Assembly: GCF_002959775.1 (NCBI RefSeq)
Contig: NZ_PPCX01000007.1
Coordinates: forward strand, 36,342 to 100,341
From: Veillonella rogosae JCM 15642
GTDB taxonomy: Bacteria > Bacillota > Negativicutes > Veillonellales > Veillonellaceae
Direction: 5' to 3'
Length of the DNA stretch: 64,000 bases
The notes below the pieces were generated by a model. It had not been told where the DNA came from. It did not search any database and saw only the letters and a list, made by a program, of their open reading frames with translations. Below, piece by piece: positions 7,770 to 17,205 of this stretch. The translations under genes and the position numbers were made by a program. How positions within the stretch are numbered: position 1 is the stretch's first letter; every line of letters starts with the position of its first letter.

Positions 7770-9947
7770 ATGGTGAAACATTTAAAAATTGCTTTTACCG
7801 ATAGTGTAAAACCTTGGATTAGTTCTATCGAGGACCGTACATGCATACCTATTAATGAAACGGATTTTACCAACATAGGTGCCGTTGTGGTGAGCGCCTC
7901 TGAAATGGATGTACTCGATAATGAGCAAATCCGTTCGTTTGGAATACCTGCTATTGTAATGGTAGTAGATCCATCCCATACTATATCTTTTGATATGGAG
8001 CAAATTGGGGCGGTAATAGATGTTACATCTACTAGCATAAATGACTATAAAGGGACGATAGAGCAGATTGTAGCAAGCTATGAAGCTTTGATTTTGCCCC
8101 CTTTCTTTAAGGCTTTATCTGATTATGTAGGAGATAACAATGCTCAATTTGATTGCCCAGGACATCAAGGGGGACAGTTTTTTGCTAAGCATCCTACGGG
8201 ACGTGCCTTTTTTGATTTCTTTGGAGATCATATTTTCCGTGCAGACCTTTGTAATGCCGATGTAAAGCTTGGTGATCTTTTAATCCACGAAGGTTATGCT
8301 CATGATGCGCAGGCTCATGCAGCTGCAGTGTATAATGCGGATAAAACATATTTTGTATTAAACGGCACATCTTCTGCCAACAAAGTAGTACTCAATGCTC
8401 TTTTAACGCCAGGCGATATTATTTTATATGATCGCAATAATCATAAATCTATTTGCCATGGCGGTCTCGTTATGTCCGGTGCCACACCGATATATTTAGA
8501 GACCGCACGGAATCCGTTTGGTTCCATTGGTGGTATTCTAGAGCATTGTTTTGATGAAAGCTATATTCGGAATTTAATCGGTGAGAAGGATCCTAATAAA
8601 GCCAAAGCAGACCGTCCAATTCGGCTAGCCGTTATTCAATTAGGTACCTATGATGGTACGATTTATAATGCGCGCCAAGTAGTAGATAAAATAGGTCACT
8701 TGTGCGACTATATTTTCTTTGACTCTGCCTGGGTTGGGTATGAACAGTTTATTCCTATGATGAAAGATTGTAGTCCTTTATTATTAGAGCTAGGTCCTAA
8801 TGATCCTGGAATTTTAGTGACTCAATCTGTACATAAGCAACAAGCGGGCTTCTCTCAAGCGTCTCAAATCCATAAGAAAGATAAACATATCAAAGGACAA
8901 GACCGTTATGTAGATCATAAGCGTTTTAATAACTCCTTTATGATGCATGCTTCCACATCCCCTTTTTATCCACTCTTTGCATCTCTCGATGTAAATGCCA
9001 AAATGCATGAAGGTGAATTGGGAAAACAGTTGTGGCGTGAATGTATTGAAGTAGGAATTGATGCCCGTAAGTCGGTATTAAGCCACTGCAAATATCTGAG
9101 ACCTTTGGTAGCACCTATAGTACATGGTAAGAAGTGGGAAGAAGGCAATACACAAGAGATGGCTAATGATGTGAGTTATTTTGCCTTTGAACCAAATGCA
9201 AAATGGCATTCCTTTAAAGGCTATGGTGAAGGGCAGTACTTTATCGATCCTTGTAAATTCCAGTTGATTACGCCTGGTATTAATGTTGAAACAGGGGCGT
9301 ATGAAGACTTTGGTATTCATGCCAATATATTGGCCAATTACTTGCGGGAAAATAGAATTATTCCAGAAAAGTGTGACCTCAATACGATTCTATTCCTTAT
9401 GACTCCTGCAGAATCTAAAGCGAAAATGGATGCATTAGTCGATCAGCTTGTGCGTTTTGAAGAGCTTATAGACCGCAATGCCCCTATGGAAGAGGTGTTG
9501 CCGTCGATTTACTATAGCTATCTAGATAAATATAAAGGTTATCATATTCGCCAACTCTGTCAAGAAATGCATGATTTTTATAAAGCTAGAAACGTGAGTA
9601 CTCTACAACAACGTTTGTTCTCCAAGGAATACTTCCCAGAATATGTAATGAATCCACAAGAGGCAAACTTTGAGTTCCAACGCAATAAGGGAGAGCTTGT
9701 GCCTTTAGATGAGGCGGAAGGTCGCATTGCGCTTGAAGGAGCTTTGCCGTACCCACCAGGTGTATTATGCGTACAGCCCGGAGAACGATGGTCTCGGACT
9801 GCTTGTGATTACTTCCTTGCTTTAGAAGAAGGAATTAATCAATTACCTGGATTTGCTCCAGAGATACAAGGCGTATACCTTATTGAACAACCAGATGGCT
9901 CTAAAAAAGCATACGGTTATGTATTGAAAAAGGAATATGAAATGTAA
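7770..9947 (+). CDS. Ornithine decarboxylase-like PLP enzyme (Orn/Lys/Arg decarboxylase major family)
   Basis: Fold-type I PLP decarboxylase of 725 aa with the three family parts: an N-terminal response-regulator-like wing (about 1-105), the PLP-binding major domain, and the C-terminal domain. The Schiff-base lysine is Lys356 in SVHKQQAGFSQ; the surrounding KKDKHIKGQDRYV and MMHASTSPFYPLFASL are much closer to enterobacterial SpeC/SpeF ornithine decarboxylases than to CadA/LdcC or AdiA, so putrescine production is the best guess. A GAGGAGG Shine-Dalgarno precedes the ATG. Putrescine or cadaverine is covalently attached to Veillonella peptidoglycan, so this gene may supply an envelope building block; that link is inference. 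Confidence 0.9.
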   Translation: MVKHLKIAFTDSVKPWISSIEDRTCIPINETDFTNIGAVVVSASEMDVLDNEQIRSFGIPAIVMVVDPSHTISFDMEQIGAVIDVTSTSINDYKGTIEQIVASYEALILPPFFKALSDYVGDNNAQFDCPGHQGGQFFAKHPTGRAFFDFFGDHIFRADLCNADVKLGDLLIHEGYAHDAQAHAAAVYNADKTYFVLNGTSSANKVVLNALLTPGDIILYDRNNHKSICHGGLVMSGATPIYLETARNPFGSIGGILEHCFDESYIRNLIGEKDPNKAKADRPIRLAVIQLGTYDGTIYNARQVVDKIGHLCDYIFFDSAWVGYEQFIPMMKDCSPLLLELGPNDPGILVTQSVHKQQAGFSQASQIHKKDKHIKGQDRYVDHKRFNNSFMMHASTSPFYPLFASLDVNAKMHEGELGKQLWRECIEVGIDARKSVLSHCKYLRPLVAPIVHGKKWEEGNTQEMANDVSYFAFEPNAKWHSFKGYGEGQYFIDPCKFQLITPGINVETGAYEDFGIHANILANYLRENRIIPEKCDLNTILFLMTPAESKAKMDALVDQLVRFEELIDRNAPMEEVLPSIYYSYLDKYKGYHIRQLCQEMHDFYKARNVSTLQQRLFSKEYFPEYVMNPQEANFEFQRNKGELVPLDEAEGRIALEGALPYPPGVLCVQPGERWSRTACDYFLALEEGINQLPGFAPEIQGVYLIEQPDGSKKAYGYVLKKEYEM

Positions 9948-9961
9948 ATCATAAATAGTTA

Positions 9962-9990
9962 TTGACAGTGCATAAAAATAACTTTATACT
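9962..9990 (+). promoter_or_regulatory. SigmaA promoter for the purine permease / guanine deaminase unit
   Basis: TTGACA, 17-base spacer, TATACT. Predicted start near 9997, giving a leader of about 260 nt that contains the riboswitch and terminator. Confidence 0.88.
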
Positions 9991-10113
9991 AGGTGCATAG
10001 ATTGTATTATAAGCATAACAGATATGAGAAAAATTCATAAAATGAAAATTTCTTATTTAGCCTTATCAATAGTAAATAGCAGATAAGGATTAACTGTATA
10101 GACATATTGCTAA

Positions 10114-10179
10114 TCTTGTATAACCTTGACGGGATGGGTCAAGGCTCTCTAGCGTAAACCGAAATTTACGACTACAAGA
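10114..10179 (+). ncRNA. Divergent purine (guanine-class) riboswitch aptamer
   Basis: The region folds into a three-way junction with purine riboswitch layout. P1 is TCTTGTA/TACAAGA (10114-10120 with 10173-10179). J1/2 begins TAA. P2 is CCTTGAC/GTCAAGG (10124-10130 with 10138-10144) closing a 7-base loop GGGATGG. J2/3 is CTCTCTAG. P3 is CGTAAA/TTTACG (10153-10158 with 10165-10170) closing CCGAAA, and J3/1 leads into GACTA. The cytosine at 10172 corresponds to C74 of the xpt aptamer, which selects guanine or hypoxanthine; the binding-core UCUA is kept, but the next C (C53 in xpt) is G here. L2 and L3 keep the GG/CC loop-loop pair and diverge elsewhere. It precedes a purine permease gene, which supports the call. 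Confidence 0.78.
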
Positions 10180-10212
10180 GCATCTTTATGATGCTCTTGT
10201 AGTCGTTTTTTT
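10169..10212 (+). terminator. Riboswitch expression platform: 16-bp intrinsic terminator
   Basis: A perfect 16-bp stem (10169-10184 with 10190-10205), 5-base loop and seven T residues. Its 5' arm re-uses the last bases of P3, J3/1 and the whole 3' strand of P1, so aptamer and terminator exclude each other. Ligand binding should therefore break the terminator and turn the genes on. Confidence 0.88.
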
Positions 10213-10258
10213 ATTTATCTATTTTATTTCTTTTTCTAAAAGTTTGGAGGAATATGAG

Positions 10259-11602
10259 ATGAGTTCAATGGAGTACGAAAGAACAAATGAAGCAAATGGT
10301 TTTCTTGATCGCTTTTTCAAGTTAACCCAACATGGCACATCAGTGAAAACTGAGTTTTTTGCAGGTATTACGATGTTTATTGCGTCAGTATATATTCTGG
10401 CAGTAATACCAAACTTATTATCTGTATCAGGCATGCCGCATGCTAGTGCAGTGGCAGCGGTTGTGTTAACAACAGCTTTTGCGACCATGCTTATCGGTTT
10501 AGTGGCTAATGTTCCTGTTATCGTAGCACCAGGACTTGGTCTCAGTGCGTTCTTCTCGTACACTATTTGTGGTGCCATGGGTCTTAGTTGGCAAACTGCA
10601 TTAGGTGCCGTTTTTATTTCCGGTACAGTATTTGTTATTTTAACGGTTACTAAAGTTCTTAACAAAATTGTAGATGGTATTCCACAAGTACTGAAAACAT
10701 CGATTGGTGTAGGTATTGGTTTATTCGTTGCTTTCATCGGTTTTAAAAATGCTCATATTATCGTACCTAATAATGCAACCTTTGTAACCCTAGGTAACAT
10801 GCAAGATCCAGCGGTATTATTGACTTTACTAGGCTTATTTATTACTAGTATTTTGCTGGCAAAACAAGTTAAAGGCGGCTTACTAATCGGCATGGCGTTC
10901 ACTACAATTGCAGCAATGGCTTTAGGTTTAACTAAGATACCTGCTACAAGTGCGGATATCTTTAACTTGGTGCCACCAGTTCCAGTTGATACATTCGGTC
11001 AACTAGATATAATGGGCGCTATTAAATATGGTATTTTCTCTATTATTTTCTCTATCACTATTGTAGATATGTTTGATAATATCGGCACATTGATTGGTGT
11101 TACGAGAAAAGCAAATTTGGTAAATGAAGATGGTAAGTTCGAAGGGTTAGATAAAGCCTTGCTATGTACTTCTATTGGCGCTGCAGCAGGTGCCGTTGTA
11201 GGTACTTCTACAGTTACTTCTTACATTGAAAGTGCGGCAGCCGTTGCCGACGGTGGTCGTACAGGTCTTACAGCCGTTGTAACAGGTCTTTTATACTTGG
11301 TAGCCTTGTTCTTTGCACCATTGTTCTTATTGGTACCACCACAAGCTACTGCACCGGTACTTATCACAATTGGCGTATTTATGATGAGTGAGGTAACACA
11401 TATTGACTTCACTGACTTTACAGAAGCATTGCCAGCATTCTTAACAATTCTTCTTATGCCTTTAACATTCAGTATTGCTCAAGGTTTATCTTTTGGTTTT
11501 ATCTCTTATACATTGATTAAATTGACTACAGGTCGTCGTCATGAAATTCATCCTATTATGTATATCATGACATTGGCATTTATTATTCACTTTGCCATCT
11601 AA
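10259..11602 (+). CDS. NCS2-family purine permease (AzgA/PbuG type)
   Basis: 447-aa inner-membrane transporter with about 12-14 hydrophobic segments, of the AzgA/PbuG branch that imports guanine, hypoxanthine or adenine. Recognisable are the N-terminal TEFFAGITMFIASVYIL, the APGLGLSAFFSYT segment, and the substrate-site region GTSTVTSYIESAAAVADGGR. I place the start at ATG 10259, with GGAGG eight bases upstream; a TTG at 10244 lies before that ribosome binding site. It is preceded by a purine-class riboswitch and followed by guanine deaminase, so guanine or a related base is the likely cargo. Confidence 0.93.
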   Translation: MSSMEYERTNEANGFLDRFFKLTQHGTSVKTEFFAGITMFIASVYILAVIPNLLSVSGMPHASAVAAVVLTTAFATMLIGLVANVPVIVAPGLGLSAFFSYTICGAMGLSWQTALGAVFISGTVFVILTVTKVLNKIVDGIPQVLKTSIGVGIGLFVAFIGFKNAHIIVPNNATFVTLGNMQDPAVLLTLLGLFITSILLAKQVKGGLLIGMAFTTIAAMALGLTKIPATSADIFNLVPPVPVDTFGQLDIMGAIKYGIFSIIFSITIVDMFDNIGTLIGVTRKANLVNEDGKFEGLDKALLCTSIGAAAGAVVGTSTVTSYIESAAAVADGGRTGLTAVVTGLLYLVALFFAPLFLLVPPQATAPVLITIGVFMMSEVTHIDFTDFTEALPAFLTILLMPLTFSIAQGLSFGFISYTLIKLTTGRRHEIHPIMYIMTLAFIIHFAI

Positions 11603-11707
11603 AACGCCTATACTATGAATCATATAGCATTGTATATTGATTGAAAATTAATCTAGCATGTGGTATAGAGCGACTCATCTATAATCTTGAACATGCGAGG
11701 AGGTTAT

Positions 11708-12988
11708 ATGAATTCAACAATCATTTTAAAAGGAAATATTCTATATACACCACGTCCATCAGAATTTGTAGCTATTCAACAAGGTTATGTTATTGCCGTC
11801 GATGGTGTAGTAGTTCATTGTGGTGAAAGTATACCACCAGCGTATGGAGAACATCCGATTACAGATTATGGTGATCATCTCATCATCCCCGGTTTTGTGG
11901 ATACTCATGCTCATGCACCGCAATATTGCAATCGCGGTTTAGGTATGGATAAGGAGCTCTTACCTTGGCTTGAAACGTATACCTTCCCAGAGGAAGCAAA
12001 GTTTAGTGACAAAGAATATGCTCGTTTAGTATATGGCGCCTTTGTACACGACTTATGGCGAAATGGCACGACGCGAAGCATCTTGTTTGGTACGATTCAT
12101 AAAGATAGTACATTAGTATTGATGGAGCTTTTACAAAAAGCAGGTTTATCTGCCTATGTAGGCAAGGTCAATATGGACCGCAATAGTCCAGAATTTTTAA
12201 TTGAAGACACACATCAATCCTTAGCTGATACTAAAGAGTGGTTAGAAGCATCAGCTCAATTTGGTCCTTTAGTAAAACCAATTATTACGCCTCGTTTTGT
12301 TCCATCTTGTACAAGCGAGTTAATGAGTGGTTTAGGTAACTTGGCACAAGCGTATAATGTGCCGGTTCAATCTCACTTGTCAGAAAATCATGGTGAAATT
12401 GACTGGGTAGCAGCCCTACTTCCTGAGGCAGCTAATTATACAGATGTGTACTATGAACATCATCTCATGGGGAAGGTGCCGACAGTGATGGCTCATTGCA
12501 TTCATTTAAGTGACGTAGAAATGGACCGCATGGCAGAAACACAAACTATGGTGTCTCATTGCCCGTATTCAAATGTAAATTTATCTAGTGGTATTGCACC
12601 GATTCGTAAATTGTTTGAGCGGAAAATACCTATTGGCTTAGGTTCCGATATTTCTGGTGGACATATTGTATCTATGGCGAAGGTTCTTACCGAAGCCATT
12701 GGACTATCCAAGATGAAATGGGTGGAAGTGGATCAAATGTATGCGCCACTTACATTGAGTGAAGCCTTCTATATGGCTACAAAGGGCGGCGGTAAGTTCT
12801 TTGGCAAGGTGGGCAGCTTTGAAAAAGGTTGTGAACTTGATGCTCTTGTTATCGACGATACGACGTTGTTTGACCCTAATGAACGCTCCTTAGAAGAGCG
12901 ATTGGAACGTTGGTTGTACGTAGGCGATGATCGACACATCGTAGAGCGCTATGTAGCTGGTAAAGTAGCTCCAGAGCCTACGAACTAA
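11708..12988 (+). CDS. guaD: Guanine deaminase
   Basis: Zinc amidohydrolase of 426 aa converting guanine to xanthine. Seen are the metal site FVDTHAHAPQYCNRG, the guanine-recognition segment PRFVPSCTSELM, the metal His regions QSHLSEN and MAHCIHLSD, SHCPYSNVNLSSG, and the catalytic Asp in GLGSDISGGH. The GAGGAGG ribosome binding site fixes the start at ATG 11708; an in-frame TTG 21 bases earlier has no site. It lies about 105 bases after the permease without a clear terminator between them, so it is probably driven by the same riboswitch-controlled transcript and commits imported guanine to xanthine. Confidence 0.93.
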   Translation: MNSTIILKGNILYTPRPSEFVAIQQGYVIAVDGVVVHCGESIPPAYGEHPITDYGDHLIIPGFVDTHAHAPQYCNRGLGMDKELLPWLETYTFPEEAKFSDKEYARLVYGAFVHDLWRNGTTRSILFGTIHKDSTLVLMELLQKAGLSAYVGKVNMDRNSPEFLIEDTHQSLADTKEWLEASAQFGPLVKPIITPRFVPSCTSELMSGLGNLAQAYNVPVQSHLSENHGEIDWVAALLPEAANYTDVYYEHHLMGKVPTVMAHCIHLSDVEMDRMAETQTMVSHCPYSNVNLSSGIAPIRKLFERKIPIGLGSDISGGHIVSMAKVLTEAIGLSKMKWVEVDQMYAPLTLSEAFYMATKGGGKFFGKVGSFEKGCELDALVIDDTTLFDPNERSLEERLERWLYVGDDRHIVERYVAGKVAPEPTN

Positions 12989-13056
12989 ATAAGGATTAAA
13001 AGGATTCCAAAGATTGAAAATTTACTCCTTATAGAAAAAGAATATTGATACATTAC

Positions 13057-13096
13057 AAGCAGCTGATTTGAAACGCATTCAAATCAGCTGCTTTTT
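13057..13096 (+). terminator. Rho-independent terminator after guaD
   Basis: A perfect 16-bp stem (13057-13072 with 13078-13093), 5-base loop, then T residues. Confidence 0.95.
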
Positions 13097-13122
13097 GCGT
13101 ATCAATGTACTTGGTGTATAAT
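13094..13122 (+). promoter_or_regulatory. Putative promoter of the CDF-like gene
   Basis: Perfect TATAAT at 13117-13122 with a weak TTTGCG 17 bases upstream, overlapping the tail of the guaD terminator. Confidence 0.5.
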
Positions 13123-13157
13123 AAAAGGATGTAAAAATTAAGAAAGTGGGGAACTTA

Positions 13158-14111
13158 ATGGATATATTAGGCGCAAGGCGCTCTATTGAACAAAAGTTAT
13201 TAATGCAGTCTGTTGCCTTGATGGCACTTGTGGCCGTTAGTGGTACTATAATGGGGATTGTTACAGGGTCTAGTGCGGTCTTATTAGATGGTGTATTTTC
13301 CTTCGTGGACGTAGTTATTAAGATTATGATGCTTATGACTGCTAAGCTTGTAGCGAGAGAAACAAGTAAGCGATTCCAGTTTGGCTTCTGGCAATTTGAA
13401 CCGCTTGTGTTAGCTGTAGAAGGTTTCTTTATTTTACTTATTGTCATTTATGCTTTATCGAGTGGTATTACAGACCTTTTATCTGGTGGTCGTCATGTAG
13501 ACTTTGGACCAGCTATTTATTATGCTATATTCTTTACTATTGCAGATACTGCGTATTATTTATATGTACGTCGTATTAATAAAAGTTTACAGTCTAACTT
13601 GATTAAGTTTGATAATGTAAGTTGGTATGTAGATGCCTTGTTAGAGGCGGCTATTTTGATTAGCTTTGTGGTAGCTACCATGCTAGAAGGAACGGCATAC
13701 GCTGAATGGGCAGCTTATATTGACCCTATCGTATTAATTGTATTAGCCGTACAGATGTTACCGTCTGCGATCCATATTATTGTACCATCTATGAAGCAAA
13801 TCTTGGGGTGGGCACCATCTTCATTACATAATGAAGTACAAGAAATTATGGATCGTTTTATGGAGAAATATAATTTCAAAGATTATGTAACGAGTGTGCA
13901 AGTATATGGCAGTACCCGTATCATCGAGATTGATATTTTAGTTCGCAAGAATTTCCCATATCAGACAATTGCTGAGATTGATGCAATTCGCAACGAAATT
14001 GACCAAGAAATCGGCGGTAATCCAACAGAGAAGTGGGTTACTATATCTTTCACAGGCACTCGCAAATGGATGGCGAAAGATTATTTGCTAGACGAAGAAG
14101 ATGATGAGTAG
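13158..14111 (+). CDS. Cation diffusion facilitator-like efflux protein
   Basis: 317-aa membrane protein with six predicted transmembrane segments followed by a soluble C-terminal domain of about 100 residues, the layout of CDF (cation efflux) transporters of Zn, Mn, Fe or Co. TM2 carries the CDF-like LLDGVFSFVDV (DxxxxxxD pattern), and QFGFWQFEPL corresponds to the YGxxRxE region before TM3. TM5 has VDALLEA instead of the usual HxxxD, so metal specificity is unclear. I choose ATG 13158 after GTGGGGA; a GTG at 13146 is also possible. It stands alone between the guaD terminator and serS. Confidence 0.8.
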   Translation: MDILGARRSIEQKLLMQSVALMALVAVSGTIMGIVTGSSAVLLDGVFSFVDVVIKIMMLMTAKLVARETSKRFQFGFWQFEPLVLAVEGFFILLIVIYALSSGITDLLSGGRHVDFGPAIYYAIFFTIADTAYYLYVRRINKSLQSNLIKFDNVSWYVDALLEAAILISFVVATMLEGTAYAEWAAYIDPIVLIVLAVQMLPSAIHIIVPSMKQILGWAPSSLHNEVQEIMDRFMEKYNFKDYVTSVQVYGSTRIIEIDILVRKNFPYQTIAEIDAIRNEIDQEIGGNPTEKWVTISFTGTRKWMAKDYLLDEEDDE

Positions 14112-14134
14112 TAAAAAATATTGATGAAAAGACT

Positions 14135-14151
14135 AGTATATAACGTATAAT
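14135..14151. repeat. TAGTATATAACGT motif upstream of serS (copy 1 of 3)
   Basis: TAGTATATAACGTATAA lies about 100 bases upstream of the serS start. Close relatives occur upstream of murA (17342) and in the lepB-ompM interval (58891). Function unknown; possibly an operator. Confidence 0.4.
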
Positions 14152-14236
14152 TTAATGATAAATACACCAATATATGGTATACTTAAACGTATTGAATATA
14201 TTGTACGTAGCATAGTTGGAAAATGAGGTTTATAGC

Positions 14237-15517
14237 ATGTTAGATTTAAAATTTGTCCGAGAAAATATTGATTTAGTGCAACAAAACTTAGATAACCGTC
14301 ACACAACAGGCGATTTGGAAACCTTTGTATCCGCTTATGATGAACGTCGTCAGTTGATTGGTAAGGTAGAAGAATTAAAAGCGCTTCGCAATTCCGTAAC
14401 TGAAGAAATTAGCCAATTAAAACGCAATAAAGAAAATGCGGATGATAAAATCGCAGAAATGAAAAAAGTAGGCGACGAAATTGCTGAGCTTGATAACCGT
14501 ATTCGCGAAGTGGAAGCTGATTTGCGTGATGCGGCGTTAATGTTGCCAAATATGTGTGATCCATCTGTTCCAGTTGGTGCTGATGAAGAGGAGAACGTAG
14601 AGCAACGCAAATGGGGCGAACCACGTCAATTTGATTTTGAAGCGCAAGCTCATTGGGATTTAGGCGAAAGTCTTGATATTCTAGACTTTAATCGCGCTGG
14701 TAAAATGAGTGGTGCCCGCTTTACTGTATATAAAGGTTTAGGTGCTCGTTTAGAACGTGCCTTGATCAATTTCATGGTTGATCTTCATGTAGACAAACAC
14801 GGCTATACTGAAATGATGACTCCATACATGGTAACTCGTGAAACATTGACTGGTACTGGTCAATTACCTAAATTTGCTGAAGATATGTACCATGTAGAGG
14901 ATACAGAATATTTCTTGATTCCTACGGCTGAGGTTACATTGACTAACTACCATGGTGGTGAAATCTTGAGCGAAGAGGAATTACCTAAATACTACACTGC
15001 ATTTACTGCATGTTTCCGTGCTGAAGCAGGTTCTGCAGGTCGCGATACTCGTGGTCTTATTCGTCAACATCAATTCAACAAAGTTGAAATGGTAAAATTA
15101 GCTAAACCTGAAGACTCTTTCAAAGAATTAGAAACTTTGACAGATAATGCAGAAGAAGTATTACGTTTATTAGAATTACCATTCCGTGTTATCACTCTTT
15201 GTACAGGTGATATGGGCTTTGGTTCTGCTAAAACATATGACGTAGAGGTATGGATGCCAGCACAAGGCAAGTACAGAGAAATTTCTTCTTGCTCCAATAT
15301 GACAGACTTCCAAGCTCGTCGTGCTAATATTAAATTCCGTCGTGGTCCTAAAGGCAAACCTGAATTTGTTCATACATTAAATGGTTCTGGTCTTGCGGTG
15401 GGCCGTACAGTGGCAGCTATTTTAGAAAATTGCCAACAAGCTGATGGTTCCGTAGTGATTCCAAAGGTTTTGGTACCTTATATGGGTGGCGTTGAAGTCA
15501 TTACACCTGCGAAATAA
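14237..15517 (+). CDS. serS: Seryl-tRNA synthetase
   Basis: 426-aa class II synthetase. An N-terminal long antiparallel coiled coil (about 30-100) that grips the tRNA-Ser variable arm is followed by the catalytic domain with motif 2 ([25 protein letters not shown], about 253-277) and motif 3 ([17 protein letters not shown]). I choose ATG 14237, giving [10 protein letters not shown], the normal SerRS N-terminus, with GAGG upstream; the in-frame TTG at 14216 is less likely. No T-box leader is visible in the 125-base gap. The transaldolase gene follows 13 bases later. Confidence 0.97.
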   Translation: MLDLKFVRENIDLVQQNLDNRHTTGDLETFVSAYDERRQLIGKVEELKALRNSVTEEISQLKRNKENADDKIAEMKKVGDEIAELDNRIREVEADLRDAALMLPNMCDPSVPVGADEEENVEQRKWGEPRQFDFEAQAHWDLGESLDILDFNRAGKMSGARFTVYKGLGARLERALINFMVDLHVDKHGYTEMMTPYMVTRETLTGTGQLPKFAEDMYHVEDTEYFLIPTAEVTLTNYHGGEILSEEELPKYYTAFTACFRAEAGSAGRDTRGLIRQHQFNKVEMVKLAKPEDSFKELETLTDNAEEVLRLLELPFRVITLCTGDMGFGSAKTYDVEVWMPAQGKYREISSCSNMTDFQARRANIKFRRGPKGKPEFVHTLNGSGLAVGRTVAAILENCQQADGSVVIPKVLVPYMGGVEVITPAK

Positions 15518-15530
15518 GAGGGGGAATTCT

Positions 15531-16175
15531 ATGAAATTCTTTATTGATACAGCAGAAGTTGATGAGATTAAAGAGGCCTATGCCTTTGGTTTTATTGATG
15601 GTGTTACGACAAATCCATCTCTTATCGTGAAAGCCAAACGGGACTTAAAGCAAGTTATTTCTGAAATTACAAATCTTGTAGAAGGTCCTGTTAGTGCAGA
15701 GGTTATTTCCACTGATGCTGAAGGCATGGTAGCAGAAGCGCATGATCTTGTAAAATTAGGCTCTAATGTAGTTATTAAAGTGCCTATGACTCCTGAAGGT
15801 CTTAAAGCCGTTGCAGTTTTAAGCAAAGAAGGCATTAAAACAAATGTAACTTTAATCTTCTCTGCTAATCAAGCGTTGTTGGCGGCTCGTGCAGGTGCTA
15901 CTTATGTTAGTCCATTTGTTGGTCGCGTTGATGACATCAGCATGGATGGCCTTACATTGATTCAAGATATTGCATACATCTTTGCTATTCATGAAATTGA
16001 AACTGAAATCATTGCTGCTAGTGTGAGAACGCCGTTGCACATCATTCAATGTGCTAAAGCGGGTGCTCATATTGCAACCGTTCCATTTAAAGTGCTTATG
16101 CAAGCTATGAAACATCCATTGACTGATGCAGGCCTTGCGAAGTTCATGGAAGATTGGAAGCAAGCTAATCAATAA
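15531..16175 (+). CDS. Transaldolase, small FSA/TalC type
   Basis: 214-aa TIM-barrel enzyme of the fructose-6-phosphate aldolase/transaldolase subfamily, about the usual 215-220 aa. It begins [16 protein letters not shown] and carries [10 protein letters not shown] and the Schiff-base lysine in [11 protein letters not shown] (Lys83). It interconverts sugar phosphates of the nonoxidative pentose phosphate route. The GAGGGGG site 6 bases before the ATG fixes the start. It lies between serS and glpX. In an organism that grows on lactate it probably supplies pentoses from gluconeogenic triose and hexose phosphates. Confidence 0.94.
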   Translation: MKFFIDTAEVDEIKEAYAFGFIDGVTTNPSLIVKAKRDLKQVISEITNLVEGPVSAEVISTDAEGMVAEAHDLVKLGSNVVIKVPMTPEGLKAVAVLSKEGIKTNVTLIFSANQALLAARAGATYVSPFVGRVDDISMDGLTLIQDIAYIFAIHEIETEIIAASVRTPLHIIQCAKAGAHIATVPFKVLMQAMKHPLTDAGLAKFMEDWKQANQ

Positions 16176-16238
16176 GTTAAGTAAAGACTCTGGGTAGGAG
16201 TCATATCAAAACATAGAGGACTTATAAGGAGGCCCATT

Positions 16239-17201
16239 ATGGATCGTACATTATCTTTGGAATTTGCTCGTGTGGTTGAAGCAGCCGCTTTGCGCAGTGG
16301 TCGTTTGCTTGGTCGCGGTCAAAAAGACGCAGCTGATGGTCTAGCTGTAGACGCTATGCGTCAAGCTTTTGACTCTGTTCGCATTTCTGGTACTGTAGTT
16401 ATCGGTGAAGGTGAAATTGACGAAGCTCCTATGCTTTACATTGGTGAACATGTAGGTGCAGGTGGCCCAGAAGTAGATATCGCAGTTGACCCTATTGAAG
16501 GTACAAACTTAATTGCAAAAGGTCAAAACGGCGCTATTGCAGTTATGGCAATCGCTGAAAAAGGTGGCTTATTACATGCACCAGATATGTACATGGAGAA
16601 ACTTTGTGTTGGTCCTCGCGGTGCAGGTGCTATCGATATTACAAAATCTTTGACTGAAAACATCAAAAATGTAGCTGCTAAAATGGAACGTAGTGTAGAG
16701 GAAATTACGTTGGTTATGCTCGATCGTGAGCGTCATCAAGGTTTGATGAAAGAAGCGCGCGAAGTAGGTGCTCGTATTATGCTCATCTCCGACGGTGATG
16801 TTAACCCAGCTATGGAATGTTGTATCGAAGGTTCTGGTGTACACATGGTTGTTGGTACTGGTGGTGCACCAGAAGGTGTATTAGCTGCTGCTGCATTAAA
16901 ATGTGTAGGCGGTGATATGCAAGCTCGCTTAAAACCAGAAACTGATGAAGAAATTCGTCGTTGCCATGAAATGGGTATTACCGATGTAAACCAAGTTCTT
17001 ACTTTGGATGATCTAGTTCGCACTGATGATGTTATCTTTGCGGCTACAGCTATTACACGTGGTAATCTATTGAACCCAATTCAATACTTCCCAGGTGGTG
17101 CGCGTACACATACTATTGTAATGCGCTCTAAAACTGGTACTGTACGCTTCCTTGATACAGTACACATGGATGATAAATTGAAATCCTTAAAAGCAAAATA
17201 A
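16239..17201 (+). CDS. glpX: Fructose-1,6-bisphosphatase class II (GlpX)
   Basis: 320-aa metal-dependent phosphatase of the GlpX class, a key gluconeogenic step. Conserved segments are GEGEIDEAPMLYIGE, DPIEGTNL (metal-binding DPxxGT), the region near LISDGDVNPAM, and GTGGAPEGVLAAAALKC. Length matches the family. An AAGGAGG site precedes the ATG. Its place next to a small transaldolase makes a carbon-backbone pair suited to an organism without sugar fermentation. A large structured terminator follows. Confidence 0.97.
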   Translation: MDRTLSLEFARVVEAAALRSGRLLGRGQKDAADGLAVDAMRQAFDSVRISGTVVIGEGEIDEAPMLYIGEHVGAGGPEVDIAVDPIEGTNLIAKGQNGAIAVMAIAEKGGLLHAPDMYMEKLCVGPRGAGAIDITKSLTENIKNVAAKMERSVEEITLVMLDRERHQGLMKEAREVGARIMLISDGDVNPAMECCIEGSGVHMVVGTGGAPEGVLAAAALKCVGGDMQARLKPETDEEIRRCHEMGITDVNQVLTLDDLVRTDDVIFAATAITRGNLLNPIQYFPGGARTHTIVMRSKTGTVRFLDTVHMDDKLKSLKAK

Positions 17202-17205
17202 TGAG

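Noticed and set aside
10114..10179. Considered preQ1, THF, ZTP and guanidine riboswitches for the permease leader
   Set aside because: Their conserved cores are absent, while helix order, junction bases and gene context fit the purine class.
11641..11826. Short open frame of 61 codons overlapping the guaD start
   Set aside because: No ribosome binding site; it overlaps the well-supported guaD start in another frame.
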